Assembly (NCBI GenBank): GCA_964020085.1
Contig: OZ026595.1
Span: forward strand, 7,191,217-7,255,216
Reading direction: 5' to 3'
DNA length: 64,000 nucleotides
Source of the DNA: Micromussa lordhowensis
Lineage: Eukaryota > Cnidaria > Anthozoa > Scleractinia > Lobophylliidae
Part shown: piece by piece, positions 1-10,673 of the stretch
Position numbering within the stretch: the stretch's first letter is position 1
How the letters are laid out: each line of letters starts with the position of its first letter
Program-made: the position numbers and the translations under genes
Notes under the pieces: model-generated
Told to the model about the DNA's origin: nothing
Seen by the model: only the letters and a program-made list of their open reading frames with translations
Database searches by the model: none

Positions 1-74
1 CGACTCCGGGAGTGCTTTGGTGGTATTAGTTTGCAAAGTTGCGACGCGCGCAAAGTTCGCCTAATTAGCAAACG
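1..74 (+). repeat. Partial half-unit B at left edge
   Basis: The last 74 bases of a B half, cut by the window start. It reads gactccggg at 2-10 where the consensus has gaccccggg. The array therefore continues to the left of the window. Confidence 0.95.
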
Positions 75-234
75 GGCTGGTTAGCATAGTGCGAGATTTC
101 GCGCAGCTCCGAAACTTTGCATGTGGACCCGGACCGACCCCAGGAGTGCTTTTGTGCCATTAGTTTGCCAAGTTGCGACACGCGTCAAGCTCGGCTAACT
201 AGTCAGCCAGCCGGCCACGCCTGGGGATCTGCCG
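75..234 (+). repeat. Half-unit A (160 bp)
   Basis: First half of the dimer. Its first 106 bp match half-unit B at 98 positions. The following 28 bp are more diverged, with about 9 differences. The last 26 bp (209-234), GC-rich with agccggcc and cctgggga motifs, have no counterpart in B. A also contains the 8-base run gactagct-like region around actagt (a 6-base palindrome). The A/B relationship indicates that an ancestral shorter repeat was doubled, the two copies diverged by indel and substitution, and the dimer then became the amplified unit. Confidence 0.95.
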
Positions 235-368
235 GGCTGGTTAGCATAGTGCGAGATTTCGCGCAGCTCCGATACTTCGCATTTGGACCCGGACCGACCC
301 CGGGAGTGCTTTGGTGGTATTAGTTTGCAAAGTTGCGACGCGCGCAAAGTTTGCCTAATTAGCAAACG
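235..368 (+). repeat. Half-unit B (134 bp)
   Basis: Second half of the dimer. It starts with the same 37 bases as A, then differs at single sites (gatacttcgcattt versus gaaactttgcatgt, cccggg versus cccagg, ggtggtatt versus ggtgccatt). It ends in an AT-richer tail with two short perfect palindromes, tttgcaaa and ctaattag. It lacks the 26-bp A-specific segment. B halves carry their own class-diagnostic variants (for example tagtatgcaaag, ttgagacg, gcgcacag), which shows that A and B evolve as linked parts of one unit. Confidence 0.95.
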
Positions 369-838
369 GGCTGGTTAGCATAGTGCGAGATTTCGCGCAG
401 CTCCGAAACTTTGCATGTGGACCCGGACCGACCCCAGGAGTGCTTTGGTGCCATTAGTTTGCCAAGTTGCGACACGCGTCAAGCTCGGCTAACTAGTCAG
501 CCAGCCGGCCACGCCTGGGGATCTGCCGGGCTGGTTAGCATAGTGCGAGATTTCGCGCAGCTCCGATACTTCGCATTTGGACCCGGACCGACCCCGGGAG
601 TGCTTTGGTGGTATTAGTTTGCAAAGTTGCGACGCGCGCAAAGTTCGCCTAATTAGCAAACGGGCTGGTTAGCATAGTGCGAGATTTCGCGCAGCTCCGA
701 AACTTTGCATGTGGACCCGGACCGACCCCAGGAGTGCTTTGGTGCCATTAGTTTGCCAAGTTGCGACACGCGTCAAGCTGGGCTAACTAGTCAGCCAGCC
801 GGCCACGCCTGGGGATCTGCCGGGCTGGTTAGCATAGT

Positions 839-850
839 GCGAAATTTCGC
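839..850. other. Perfect 12-bp palindrome gcgaaatttcgc
   Basis: In most half-units this site reads gcgagatttcgc, a 12-bp near-palindrome with one mismatched pair. In the B half of one unit class, a G-to-A change makes it perfect. Perfect copies are at 839, 7013, 20273, 35884, 37942, 41470, 42352 and 44704. The near-palindrome occurs about twice per 294 bp and could be a protein-binding site, but no known motif is matched. Confidence 0.6.
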
Positions 851-1544
851 GCAGCTCCGATACTTCGCATTTGGACCCGGACCGACCCCGGGAGTGCTTT
901 GGTGGTATTAGTTTGCAAAGTTGAGACGCGCGCAAAGTTCGCCCAATTAGCAAACGGGCTGGTTGGCATAGTGCGAGATTTCGCGCAGCTCCGAAACTTT
1001 GCATGTGGACCCGGACCGACCCCAGGAGTGCTTTGGTGCCATTAGTTTGCCAAGTTGCGACACGCATCAAGCTCGGCTAACTAGTCAGCCAGCCGGCCAC
1101 GCCTGGGGATCTGCCGGGCTGGTTAGCATAGTGCGAGATTTCGCGCAGCTCCGATACTTCGCATTTGGACCCGGACCGACCCCGGGAGTGCTTTGGTGGT
1201 ATTAGTTTGCAAAGTTGCGACGCGCGCAAAGTTCGCCTAATTAGCAAACGGGCTGGTTAGCATAGTGCGAGATTTCGCGCAGCTCTGAAACTTTGCATGT
1301 GGACCCGGACCGACCCCAGGAGTGCTTTGGTGCCATTAGTTTGCCAAGTTGCGACACGCGTCAAGCTCGGCTAACTAGTCAGCCAGCCGGCCACGCCTGG
1401 GGATCTGCCGGGCTGGTTAGCATAGTGCGAGATTTCGCGCAGCTCCGATACTTCGCATTTGGACCCGGACCGACCCCGGGAGTGCTTTGGTGGTATTAGT
1501 TTGCAAAGTTGCGACGCGCGCAAAGTTCGCCTAATTAGCAAACG

Positions 1545-4484
1545 GGCTGGTTAGCATAGTGCGAGATTTCGCGCAGCTCCAAAACTTTGCATGTGGACCC
1601 GGACCGACCCCAGGAGTGCTTTGGTGCCATTAGTTTGCCAAGTTGCGACACGCGTCAAGCTCGGCTAACTTGTCAGCCAGCCGGCCACGCCTGGGGATCT
1701 GCCGGGCTGGTTAGCATAGTGCGAGATTTCGCGCAGCTCCGATACTTCGCATTTGGACCCGGACCGACCCCGGGAGTGCTTTGGTGGTATTAGTTTGCAA
1801 AGTTGCGACGCACGCAAAGTTCGCCTAATTAGCAAACGGGCTAATTAGCATAGTGCGAGATTTCACGCAGCTCCGAAACTTTGCATGTGGACCCGGACCG
1901 ACCCCAGGAGTGCTTTGGTGCCATTAGTTTGCCAAGTTGCGACACGCGTCAAGCTCGGCTAACTAGGGAGCCAGCCGGCCACGCCTGGGGATCTGCCGGG
2001 CTGGTTAGCATAGTGCGAGATTTCGTGCAGCTCCGATACTTCGCATTTGGACCCGGACCGACCCCGGGAGTGCTTTGGTGGTATTAGTTTGCAAAGTTGC
2101 GACGCGCGCAAAGTTCGCCTAATTAGCAAACGGGCTGGTTAGCATAGTGCGAGATTTCGCGCAGCTCCGAAACTTTGCATGTGGACCCGGACCGACCCCA
2201 GGAGTGCTTTGGTGCCATTAGTTTGCCAAGTTGCGACACGCGTCAAGCTCGGCTAACTAGTCAGCCAGCCGGCCACGCCTGGGGATCTGCCGGACTGGTT
2301 AGCATAGTGCGAGATTTCGCGCAGCTCAGATACTTCGCATTTGGACCCGGAACGACCCTGGGAGTGCTTTGGTGGTATTAGTTTGCAAAGTTGCGACGCG
2401 CGCAAAGTTCGCCTAATTAGCAAACGGGCTGGTTAGCATAGTGCGAGATTTCGCGCAGCTCCGAAACTTTGCATGTGGACCCGGACCGACCCCAGGAGTG
2501 CTTTTGTGCCATTAGTTTGCCAAGTTGCGACACGCGTCAAGCTCGGCTAACTAGTCAGCCAGCCGGCCACGCCTGGGGATCTGCCGGGCTGGTTAGCATA
2601 GTGCGAGATTTCGCGCAGCTCCGATACTTCGCATTTGGACCCGGACCGACCCCGGGAGTGCTTTGGTGGTATTAGTTTGCAAAGTTGCGACGCGCGCAAA
2701 GTTTGCCTAATTAGCAAACGGGCTGGTTAGCATAGTGCGAGATTTCGCGCAGCTCCGAAACTTTGCATGTGGACCCGGACCGACCCCAGGAGTGCTTTGG
2801 TGCCATTAGTTTGCCAAGTTGCGACACGCGTCAAGCTCGGCTAACTAGTCAGCCAGCCGGCCACGCCTGGGGATCTGCCGGGCTGGTTAGCATAGTGCGA
2901 GATTTCGCGCAGCTCCGATACTTCGCATTTGGACCCGGACCGACCCCGGGAGTGCTTTGGTGGTATTAGTTTGCAAAGTTGCGACGCGCGCAAAGTTCGC
3001 CTAATTAGCAAACGGGCTGGTTAGCATAGTGCGAGATTTCGCGCAGCTCCAAAACTTTGCATGTGGACCCGGACCGACCCCAGGAGTGCTTTGGTGCCAT
3101 TAGTTTGCCAAGTTGCGACACGCGTCAAGCTCGGCTAACTTGTCAGCCAGCCGGCCACGCCTGGGGATCTGCCGGGCTGGTTAGCATAGTGCGAGATTTC
3201 GCGCAGCTCCGATACTTCGCATTTGGACCCGGACCGACCCCGGGAGTGCTTTGGTGGTATTAGTTTGCAAAGTTGCGACGCACGCAAAGTTCGCCTAATT
3301 AGCAAACGGGCTAATTAGCATAGTGCGAGATTTCACGCAGCTCCGAAACTTTGCATGTGGACCCGGACCGACCCCAGGAGTGCTTTGGTGCCATTAGTTT
3401 GCCAAGTTGCGACACGCGTCAAGCTCGGCTAACTAGGGAGCCAGCCGGCCACGCCTGGGGATCTGCCGGGCTGGTTAGCATAGTGCGAGATTTCGTGCAG
3501 CTCCGATACTTCGCATTTGGACCCGGACCGACCCCGGGAGTGCTTTGGTGGTATTAGTTTGCAAAGTTGCGACGCGCGCAAAGTTCGCCTAATTAGCAAA
3601 CGGGCTGGTTAGCATAGTGCGAGATTTCGCGCAGCTCCGAAACTTTGCATGTGGACCCGGACCGACCCCAGGAGTGCTTTGGTGCCATTAGTTTGCCAAG
3701 TTGCGACACGCGTCAAGCTCGGCTAACTAGTCAGCCAGCCGGCCACGCCTGGGGATCTGCCGGACTGGTTAGCATAGTGCGAGATTTCGCGCAGCTCAGA
3801 TACTTCGCATTTGGACCCGGAACGACCCTGGGAGTGCTTTGGTGGTATTAGTTTGCAAAGTTGCGACGCGCGCAAAGTTCGCCTAATTAGCAAACGGGCT
3901 GGTTAGCATAGTGCGAGATTTCGCGCAGCTCCGAAACTTTGCATGTGGACCCGGACCGACCCCAGGAGTGCTTTTGTGCCATTAGTTTGCCAAGTTGCGA
4001 CACGCGTCAAGCTCGGCTAACTAGTCAGCCAGCCGGCCACGCCTGGGGATCTGCCGGGCTGGTTAGCATAGTGCGAGATTTCGCGCAGCTCCGATACTTC
4101 GCATTTGGACCCGGACCGACCCCGGGAGTGCTTTGGTGGTATTAGTTTGCAAAGTTGCGACGCGCGCAAAGTTTGCCTAATTAGCAAACGGGCTGGTTAG
4201 CATAGTGCGAGATTTCGCGCAGCTCCGAAACTTTGCATGTGGACCCGGACCGACCCCAGGAGTGCTTTGGTGCCATTAGTTTGCCAAGTTGCGACACGCG
4301 TCAAGCTCGGCTAACTAGTCAGCAAGCCGGCCACGCCTGGGGATCTGCCGGGCTGGTTAACATAGTGCGAGATTTCGCGCAGCTCCGATACTTCGCATTT
4401 GGACCCGGACCGACCCCGGGAGTGCTTTGGTGGTATTAGTTTGCAAAGTTGCGACGCACGCAAAGTTCGCCCAATTAGCAAACG
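1545..4484 (+). repeat. 5-unit HOR (1470 bp), two tandem copies
   Basis: Copies at 1545-3014 and 3015-4484. Unit order by diagnostic marks: (1) gctccaaaac with ctaacttgtcag; (2) ctaactagggag with tttcgtgcag; (3) ggaacgaccctggg with gctcagatac; (4) cttttgtgcc paired with aagtttgcct; (5) near consensus. A rare variant, gggctaattagcatag, lies at the same place in both copies (about 1839 and 3309), exactly 1470 bp apart, so the duplication is recent. The fifth unit of copy 2 differs (agcaagccgg, ggttaacatag) and is also the first unit of block M. The same five marks in the same order reappear between 45.7 and 58 kb. Confidence 0.9.
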
Positions 4485-7130
4485 GGCTGGTTAGCATAGT
4501 GCGAGATTTCACGCAGCTCCGAAACTTTGCATGTGGACCCGGACCGACCCCAGGAGTGCTTTGGTGCCATTAGTTTGCCAAGTTGCGACACGCGTCAAGC
4601 TCGGCTAACTAGGGAGCCAGCCGGCCACGCCTGGGGATCTGCCGGGCTGGTTAGCATAGTGCGAGATTTCGTGCAGCTCCGATACTTCGCATTTGGACCC
4701 GGACTTACCCCGGGAGTGCTTTGGTGGTATTAGTTTGCAAAGTTGCGACGCGCGCAAAGTTCGCCTAATTAGCAAACGGGCTGGTTAGCATAGTGCGAGA
4801 TTTCGCGCAGCTCCGAAACTTTGCATGTGGACCCGGACCGACCCCAGGAGTGCTTTGGTGCCATTAGTTTGCCAAGTTGCGACACGCGTCAAGCTCGGCT
4901 AACTAGTCAGCCAGCCGGCCACGCCTGGGGATCTGCCGGGCTGGTTAGCATAGTGCGAGATTTCGCGCAGCTCCGATACTTCGCATTTGGACCCGGACCG
5001 ACCCTGGGAGTGCTTTGGTGGTATTAGTTTGCAAAGTTGCGACGCGCGCAAAGTTCGCCTAATTAGCAAACGGGCTGGTTAGCATAGTGCGAGATTTCGC
5101 GCAGCTCCGAAACTTTGCATGTGGACCCGGACCGACCCGAGGAGTGCTTTTGTGCCATTAGTTTGCCAAGTTGCGACACGCGTCAAGCTCGGCTAACTAG
5201 TCAGCCAGCCGGCCACGCCTGGGGATCTGCCGGGCTGGTTAGCATAGTGCGAGATTTCGCGCAGCTCCGATACTTCGCATTTGAACCCGGACCGACCCCG
5301 GGAGTGCTTTGGTGGTATTAGTTTGCAAAGTTGCGACGCGCGCAAAGTTTGCCTAATTAGCAAACGGGCTGGTTAGCATAGTGCGAGATTTCGCGCAGCT
5401 CCGAAACTTTGCATGTGGACCCGGACCGACCCCAGGAGTGCTTTGGTGCCATTAGTTTGCCAAGTTGCGACACGCGTCAAGCTCGGCTAACTAGTCAGCC
5501 AGCCGGCCACGCCTGGGGATCTGCCGGGCTGGTTAGCATAGTGCGAGATTTCGCGCAGCTCCGATACTTCGCATTTGGACCCGGACCGACCCCGGGAGTG
5601 CTTTGGTGGTATTAGTTTGCAAAGTTGCGACGCGCGCAAAGTTCGCCTAATTAGCAAACGGGCTGGTTAGCATAGTGCGAGATTTCGCGCAGCTCCGAAA
5701 CTTTGCATGTGGACCCGGACCGACCCCAGGAGTGCTTTGGTGCCATTAGTTTGCCAAGTTGCGACACGCGTCAAGCTCGGCTAACTAGTCAGCCAGCCGG
5801 CCACGCCTGGGGATCTGCCGGGCTGGTTAGCATAGTGCGAGATTTCGCGCAGCTCCGATACTTCGCATTTGAACCCGGACCGACCCCGGGAGTGCTTTGG
5901 TGGTATTAGTATGCAAAGTTGCGACGCGCGCAAAGTTCGCCTAATTAGCAAACGGGCTGGTTAGCATAGTGCGAGATTTCGCGCAGCCCCGAAACTTTGC
6001 ATGTGGACCCGGACCGACCCCAGGAGTGCTTTGGTGCCATTAGTTTGCCAAGTTGCGACACGCGTCAAGCTCGGCTAACTAGTCAGCCAGCCGGCCACGC
6101 CTGGGGATCTGCCGGGCTGGTTAGCATAGTGCGAGATTTTGCGCAGCTCCGATACTTCGCATTTGGACCCGAACCGACCCCGAGAGTGCTTTGGTGGTAT
6201 TAGTTTGCAAAGTTGCGACGCGCGCAAAGTTCGCCTAATTAGCAAACGGGCTGGTTAGCATAGTGCGAGATTTCGCGCAGCTCCGAAACTTTGCATGTGG
6301 ACCTGGACCGACCCCAGGAGTGCTTTGGTGCCATTAGTTTGCCAAGTTGCGACACGCGTCAAGCTCGGCTAACTAGTCAGCCAGCCGGCCACACCTAGGG
6401 ATCTGCCGGGCTGGTTAGCATAGTGCGAGATTTCGCGCAGCTCCGATACTTCGCATTTGGACCCGGACCGACCCCGGGAGTGCTTTGGTGGTATTAGTTT
6501 GCAAAGTTGCGACGCGCGCAAAGTTCGCCTAATTAGCAAACGGGCTGGTTAGCCTAGTGCGAGATTTCGCGCAGCTCCAAAACTTTGCATGTGAACCCGG
6601 ACCGACCCCAGGAGTGCTTTGATGCCATTAGTTTGCCAAGTTGCGACACGCGTCAAGCTCGGCTAACTAGTCAGCCAGCCGGCCACGCCTGGGGATCTGC
6701 CGGGCTGGTTAGCATAGTGCTAGATTTCGCGCAGCTCCGATACTTCGCATTTGGACCCGGACCGACCCCGGTAGTGCTTTGGTGGTATTAGTTTGCAAAG
6801 TTGCGACGCGCGCAAAGTTCGCCTAATTAGCAAACGGGCTGGTTAGCATAGTGCGAGATTTCGCGCAGCTCCGAAACTTTGCATGTGGACCCGGACCGAC
6901 CCCAGGAGTGCTTTGGTGCCATTAGTTTGCCAAGTTGCGACACGCGTCAAGCTGGGCTAACTAGTCAGCCAGCCGGCCACGCCTGGGGATCTGCCGGGCT
7001 GGTTAGCATAGTGCGAAATTTCGCGCAGCTCCGATACTTCGCATTTGGACCCGGACCGACCCCGGGAGTGCTTTGGTGGTATTAGTTTGCAAAGTTGAGA
7101 CGCGCGCAAAGTTCGCCCAATTAGCAAACG
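4191..7130 (+). repeat. 10-unit block M, copy 1 (2940 bp)
   Basis: Ten consecutive units with a distinctive sequence of marks: agcaagccgg/ggttaacatag; agggag with ggacttacccc; accctggg; cttttgtgcc; consensus; tttgaacccgg with tagtatgcaaag; gcagccccgaaac with acccgaacc and cccgagag; acctggacc with cacacctaggg; gtgaacccgg with tttgatgcc, gtgctagat and cccggtag; caagctgggc with gcgaaatttcgc and ttgagacg. The same order is found 13,260 bp and 28,871 bp downstream. Private changes in this copy include ccgaggagtg near 5139 and an extra tttgaacccgg near 5281. Confidence 0.9.
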
Positions 7131-7718
7131 GGCTGGTTGGCATAGTGCGAGATTTCGCGCAGCTCCGAAACTTTGCATGTGGACCCGGACCGACCCCAGG
7201 AGTGCTTTGGTGCCATTAGTTTGCCAAGTTGCGACACGCGTCAAGCTCGGCTAACTAGTCAGCCAGCCGGCCACGCCTGGGGATCTGCCGGGCTGGTTAG
7301 CATAGTGCAAGATTTCGCGCAGCTCCGATACTTCGCATTTGGACCCGGACCGACCCCGGGAGTGCTTTGGTGGTATTAGTTTGCAAAGTTGCGACGCGCG
7401 CAAAGTTCGCCTAATTAGCAAACGGGCTGGTTAGCATAGTGCGAGATTTCGCGCAGCTCCGAAACTTTGCATGTGGACCCGGACCGACCCCAGGAGTGCT
7501 TTGGTGCCATTAGTTTGCCAAGTTGCGACACGCGTCAAGCTCGGCTAACTAGTCAGCCAGCCGGCCACGCCTGGGGATCTGCCGGGCTTGTTAGCATAGT
7601 GCGAGATTTCGCGCAGCTCCGATACTTCGCATTTGGACCCGGACCGACCCCGGGAGTGCTTTGGTGGTATTAGTTTGCAAAGTTGCGACGCGCGCAAAGT
7701 TCTCCTAATTAGCAAACG

Positions 7719-10673
7719 GGCTGGTTAGCATAGTGCGATATTTCGCGCAGCTCCGAAACTTTGCATGTGGACCCGGACCGACCCCAGGAGTGCTTTGGTG
7801 CCATTAGTTTGCCAAGTTGCGACACGCGTCAAGCTCGGCTAACTAGTCAGCCAGCCGGCCACGCCTGGGGATCTGCCGGGCTGGTTAGCATAGTGCGAGA
7901 TTTCGCGCAGCTCCGATACTTCGCATTTGGACCCGGACCGACCCTGGGAGTTCTTTGGTGGTATTAGTTTGCAAAGTTGCGACGCGCGAAAAGTTCGCCT
8001 AATTAGCAAACGGGCTGGTTAGCATAGTGCGAGATTTCGCGCAGCTCCGAAACTTTGCATGTGGACCTGGACCGACCTTAGGAGTGCTTTGGTGCCATTA
8101 GTTTGCCAAGTTGCGACACGCGTCAAGCTCGGCTAACTAGTCAGCCAGCCGGCCACGCCTGGGGATCTGCCGGGCTGGTTAGCATAGTGCGAGATTTCGC
8201 GCAGCTCCGATACTTCGCATTTGGACCCGGACCGACCCCGGGAGTGCTTTGGTGGTATTAGTTTGCAAAGTTGCGACGCACGCAAAGTTCGCCTAATTAG
8301 CAAACGGGCTGGTTAGCATAGTGCGAGATTTCGCGCAGCTCCGAAACTTTGCATGTGGACCCGGACCGACCCCAGGAGTGCTTTGGTGCCATTAGTTTGC
8401 CAAGTTGCGACACACGTCAAGCTCGGCTAACTAGTCAGCCAGCCGGCCACGCCTGGGGATCTGCCGGGCTGGTTAGCATAGTGCGAGATTTCGCGCAGCT
8501 CCGATACTTCGCATTTGGACCCGGACCGACCCCGGGAGTGCTTTGGTGGTATTAGTATGCAAAGTTGCGACGCGCGCAAAGTTCGCCTAATTAGCAAACG
8601 GGCTGGTTAGCATAGTGCGAGATTTCGCGCAGCCCCGAAACTTTGCATGTGGACCCGGACCGACCCCAGGAGTGCTTTGGTGCCATTAGTTTGCCAAGTT
8701 GCGACACGCGTCAAGCTCGGCTAACTAGTCAGCCAGCCGGCCACGCCTGGGGATCTGCCGGGCTGGTTAGCATAGTGCGAGATTTCGCGCAGCTCCGATA
8801 CTTCGCATTTGGACCCGGACCGACCCCGAGAGTGCTTTGGTGGTATTAGTTTGCAAAGTTGCGACGCGCGCAAAGTTCGCCTAATTAGCAAACGGGCTGG
8901 TTAGCATAGTGTGAGATTTCGCGCAGCTCCGAAACTTTGCATGTGGACCCGGACCGACCCCAGGAGTGCTTTGGTGCCATTAGTTTGCCAATTAGTTTGC
9001 CATTAGTTTGCGACACGCGTCAAGCTCGGCTAACTAGTCAGCCAGCCGGCCACGCCTAGGGATCTGCCGGGCTGGTTAGCATAGTGCGAGCTTTCGCGCA
9101 GCTCCGATACTTCGCATTTGGACCCGGACCGACCCCGGGAGTGCTTTGGTGGTATTAGTTTGCAAAGTTGCGACGCGCGCAAAGTTCGCCTAATTAGCAA
9201 ACGGGCTGGTTAGCCTAGTGCGAGATTTTGCGCAGCTCCAAAACTTTGCATGTGAACCCGGACCGACCCCAGGAGTGCTTTGGTGCCATTAGTTTGCCAA
9301 GTTGCGACACGCGTCAAGCTCGGCTAACTAGTCAGCCAGCCGGCCACGCCTGGGGATCTGCCGGGCTGGTTAGCATAGTGCGAGATTTCACGCAGCTCCG
9401 ATACTTCGCATTTGGACCCGGACCGACCCCGGGAGTGCTTTGGTGGTATTAGTTTGCAAAGTTGCGACGCGCGCAAAGTTCGCCTAATTAGCAAACGGGC
9501 TGGTTAGCATAGTGCGAGATTTCGCGCAGCTCCGAAACTTTGCATGTGGACCCGGACCGACCCCAGGAGTGCTTTGGTGCCATTAGTTTGCCAAGTTGCG
9601 ACACGCGTCAAGCTGGGCTAACTAGTCAGCCAGCCGGCCACGCCTGGGGATCTGCCGGGCTGGTTAGCATAGTGCGAGATTTCGCGCAGCTCCGATACTT
9701 CGCATTTGGACCCGGACCGACCCCGGGAGTGCTTTGGTGGTATTAGTTTGCAAAGTTGCGACGCGCGCAAAGTTCGCCTAATTAGCAAACGGGCTGGTTA
9801 GCATAGTGCGAGATTTCGCGCAGCTCCGAAACTTTGCATGTGGACCCGGACCGACCCCAGGAGTGCTTTGGTGCCATTAGTTTGCCAAGTTGCGACACGC
9901 GTCAAGCTCGGCTAACTAGTCAGCCAGCCGGCCACGCCTGGGGATCTGCCGGGCTGGTTAGCATAGTGCGAGATTTCGCGCAGCTCCGATACTTCGCATT
10001 TGGACCCGGACCGACCCCGGGAGTGCTTTGGTGGTATTAGTTTGCAAAGTTGCGACGCGCGCAAAGTTCGCCTAATTAGCAAACGGGCTGGTTAGCATAG
10101 TGCGAGATTTCGCGCAGCTCCGAAACTTTGCATGTGGACCCGGACCGACCCCAGGAGTGCTTTGGTGCCATTAGTTTGCCAAGTTGCGACACGCGTCAAG
10201 CTCGGCTAACTAGTCAGCCAGCCGGCCACGCCTGGGGATCTGCCGAGCTGGTTAGCATAGTGCGAGATTTCGCGCAGCTCCGATACTTCGCATTTGGACC
10301 CGGACCGACCCTGGGAGTGCTTTGGTGGTATTAGTTTGCAAAGTTGCGACACGCGCAAAGTTCGCCTAATTAGCAAACGGGCTGGTTAGCATAGTGCGAG
10401 ATTTCGCGCAGCTCCGAAACTTTGCATGTGGACCCGGACCGACCCCAGGAGTGCTTTGGTGCCATTAGTTTGCCAAGTTGCGACACGCGTCAAGCTCGGC
10501 TAACTAGTCAGCCAGCCGGCCACGCCTGGGGATCTGCCGGGCTGGTTAGCATAGTGCGAGATTTCGCGCAGCTCCGATACTTCGCATTTGGACCCGGACC
10601 GACCCCGGGAGTGCTTTGGTGGTATTAGTTTGCAAAGTTGCGACGCGCGCAAAGTTCGCCTAATTAGCAAACG
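7719..10673 (+). repeat. 10-unit HOR (2955 bp), locus 1 copy 1
   Basis: Unit order u1-u10: accctgggagttcttt with gcgcgaaaag; acctggaccgacctta; consensus with gcacacgtc in A and tagtatgcaaag in B; gcagccccgaaac with cccgagag; the 15-bp insertion unit with cctaggg and gcgagcttt; gctccaaaac/gtgaacccgg with tttcacgcag; caagctgggc; consensus; accctggg with gcgacacgcgc; consensus. The length is 10 x 294 + 15. The cycle restarts at 10674 with the same gagttcttt unit. Confidence 0.9.
8979..9011 (+). repeat. 15-bp insertion: triplicated attagtttgc (copy 1)
   Basis: Three copies of attagtttgc at 8979-8988, 8991-9000 and 9002-9011 replace the usual attagtttgccaagttgc, adding 15 bp to the A half of this unit. 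The local tandem duplication looks like replication slippage or template switching. The unit is always followed by the gtgaacccgg/tttcacgcag unit. Confidence 0.95.

Larger units (their letters stand above)
75..368 (+). repeat. First complete 294-bp dimeric monomer (reference unit)
   Basis: Chosen as the reference period: half-unit A at 75-234 and half-unit B at 235-368. The next unit starts at 369 with the same landmark. This unit belongs to the class with a T at 152 (cttttgtgcc instead of ctttggtgcc) and a paired T in its B half (aagtttgcct instead of aagttcgcct). These two marks travel together throughout the window. All unit boundaries given in other entries use this phase. Confidence 0.97.

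Noticed and set aside
117..323. Recurring 68-codon open frame as a tandem protein-coding gene family
   Set aside because: It starts with TTG, has no consistent ribosome-binding or promoter context, contains class-wide inherited stop codons, and its apparent conservation is that of the whole repeat. No recognisable domain is present.
235..368. tRNA or tRNA-derived SINE, because ggttagcatagtg resembles a D-arm and agttcgcct resembles an internal B box
   Set aside because: The two elements are about 100 bp apart, the B-box-like element lacks the required A after TTCG, and no cloverleaf can be drawn from the surrounding sequence.
340..375. CENP-B box, because the B half contains ttcg-N4-a followed by cggg
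   Set aside because: The canonical box has two bases between the A and CGGG; here there are eight. It is not a match on either strand that I can see.
1839..1855. gggctaattagcatag as a new sequence element
   Set aside because: It is a two-base change of gggctggttagcatag, probably a conversion from the nearby ctaattagc. It is useful as a marker of the 1470-bp duplication but not a separate element.
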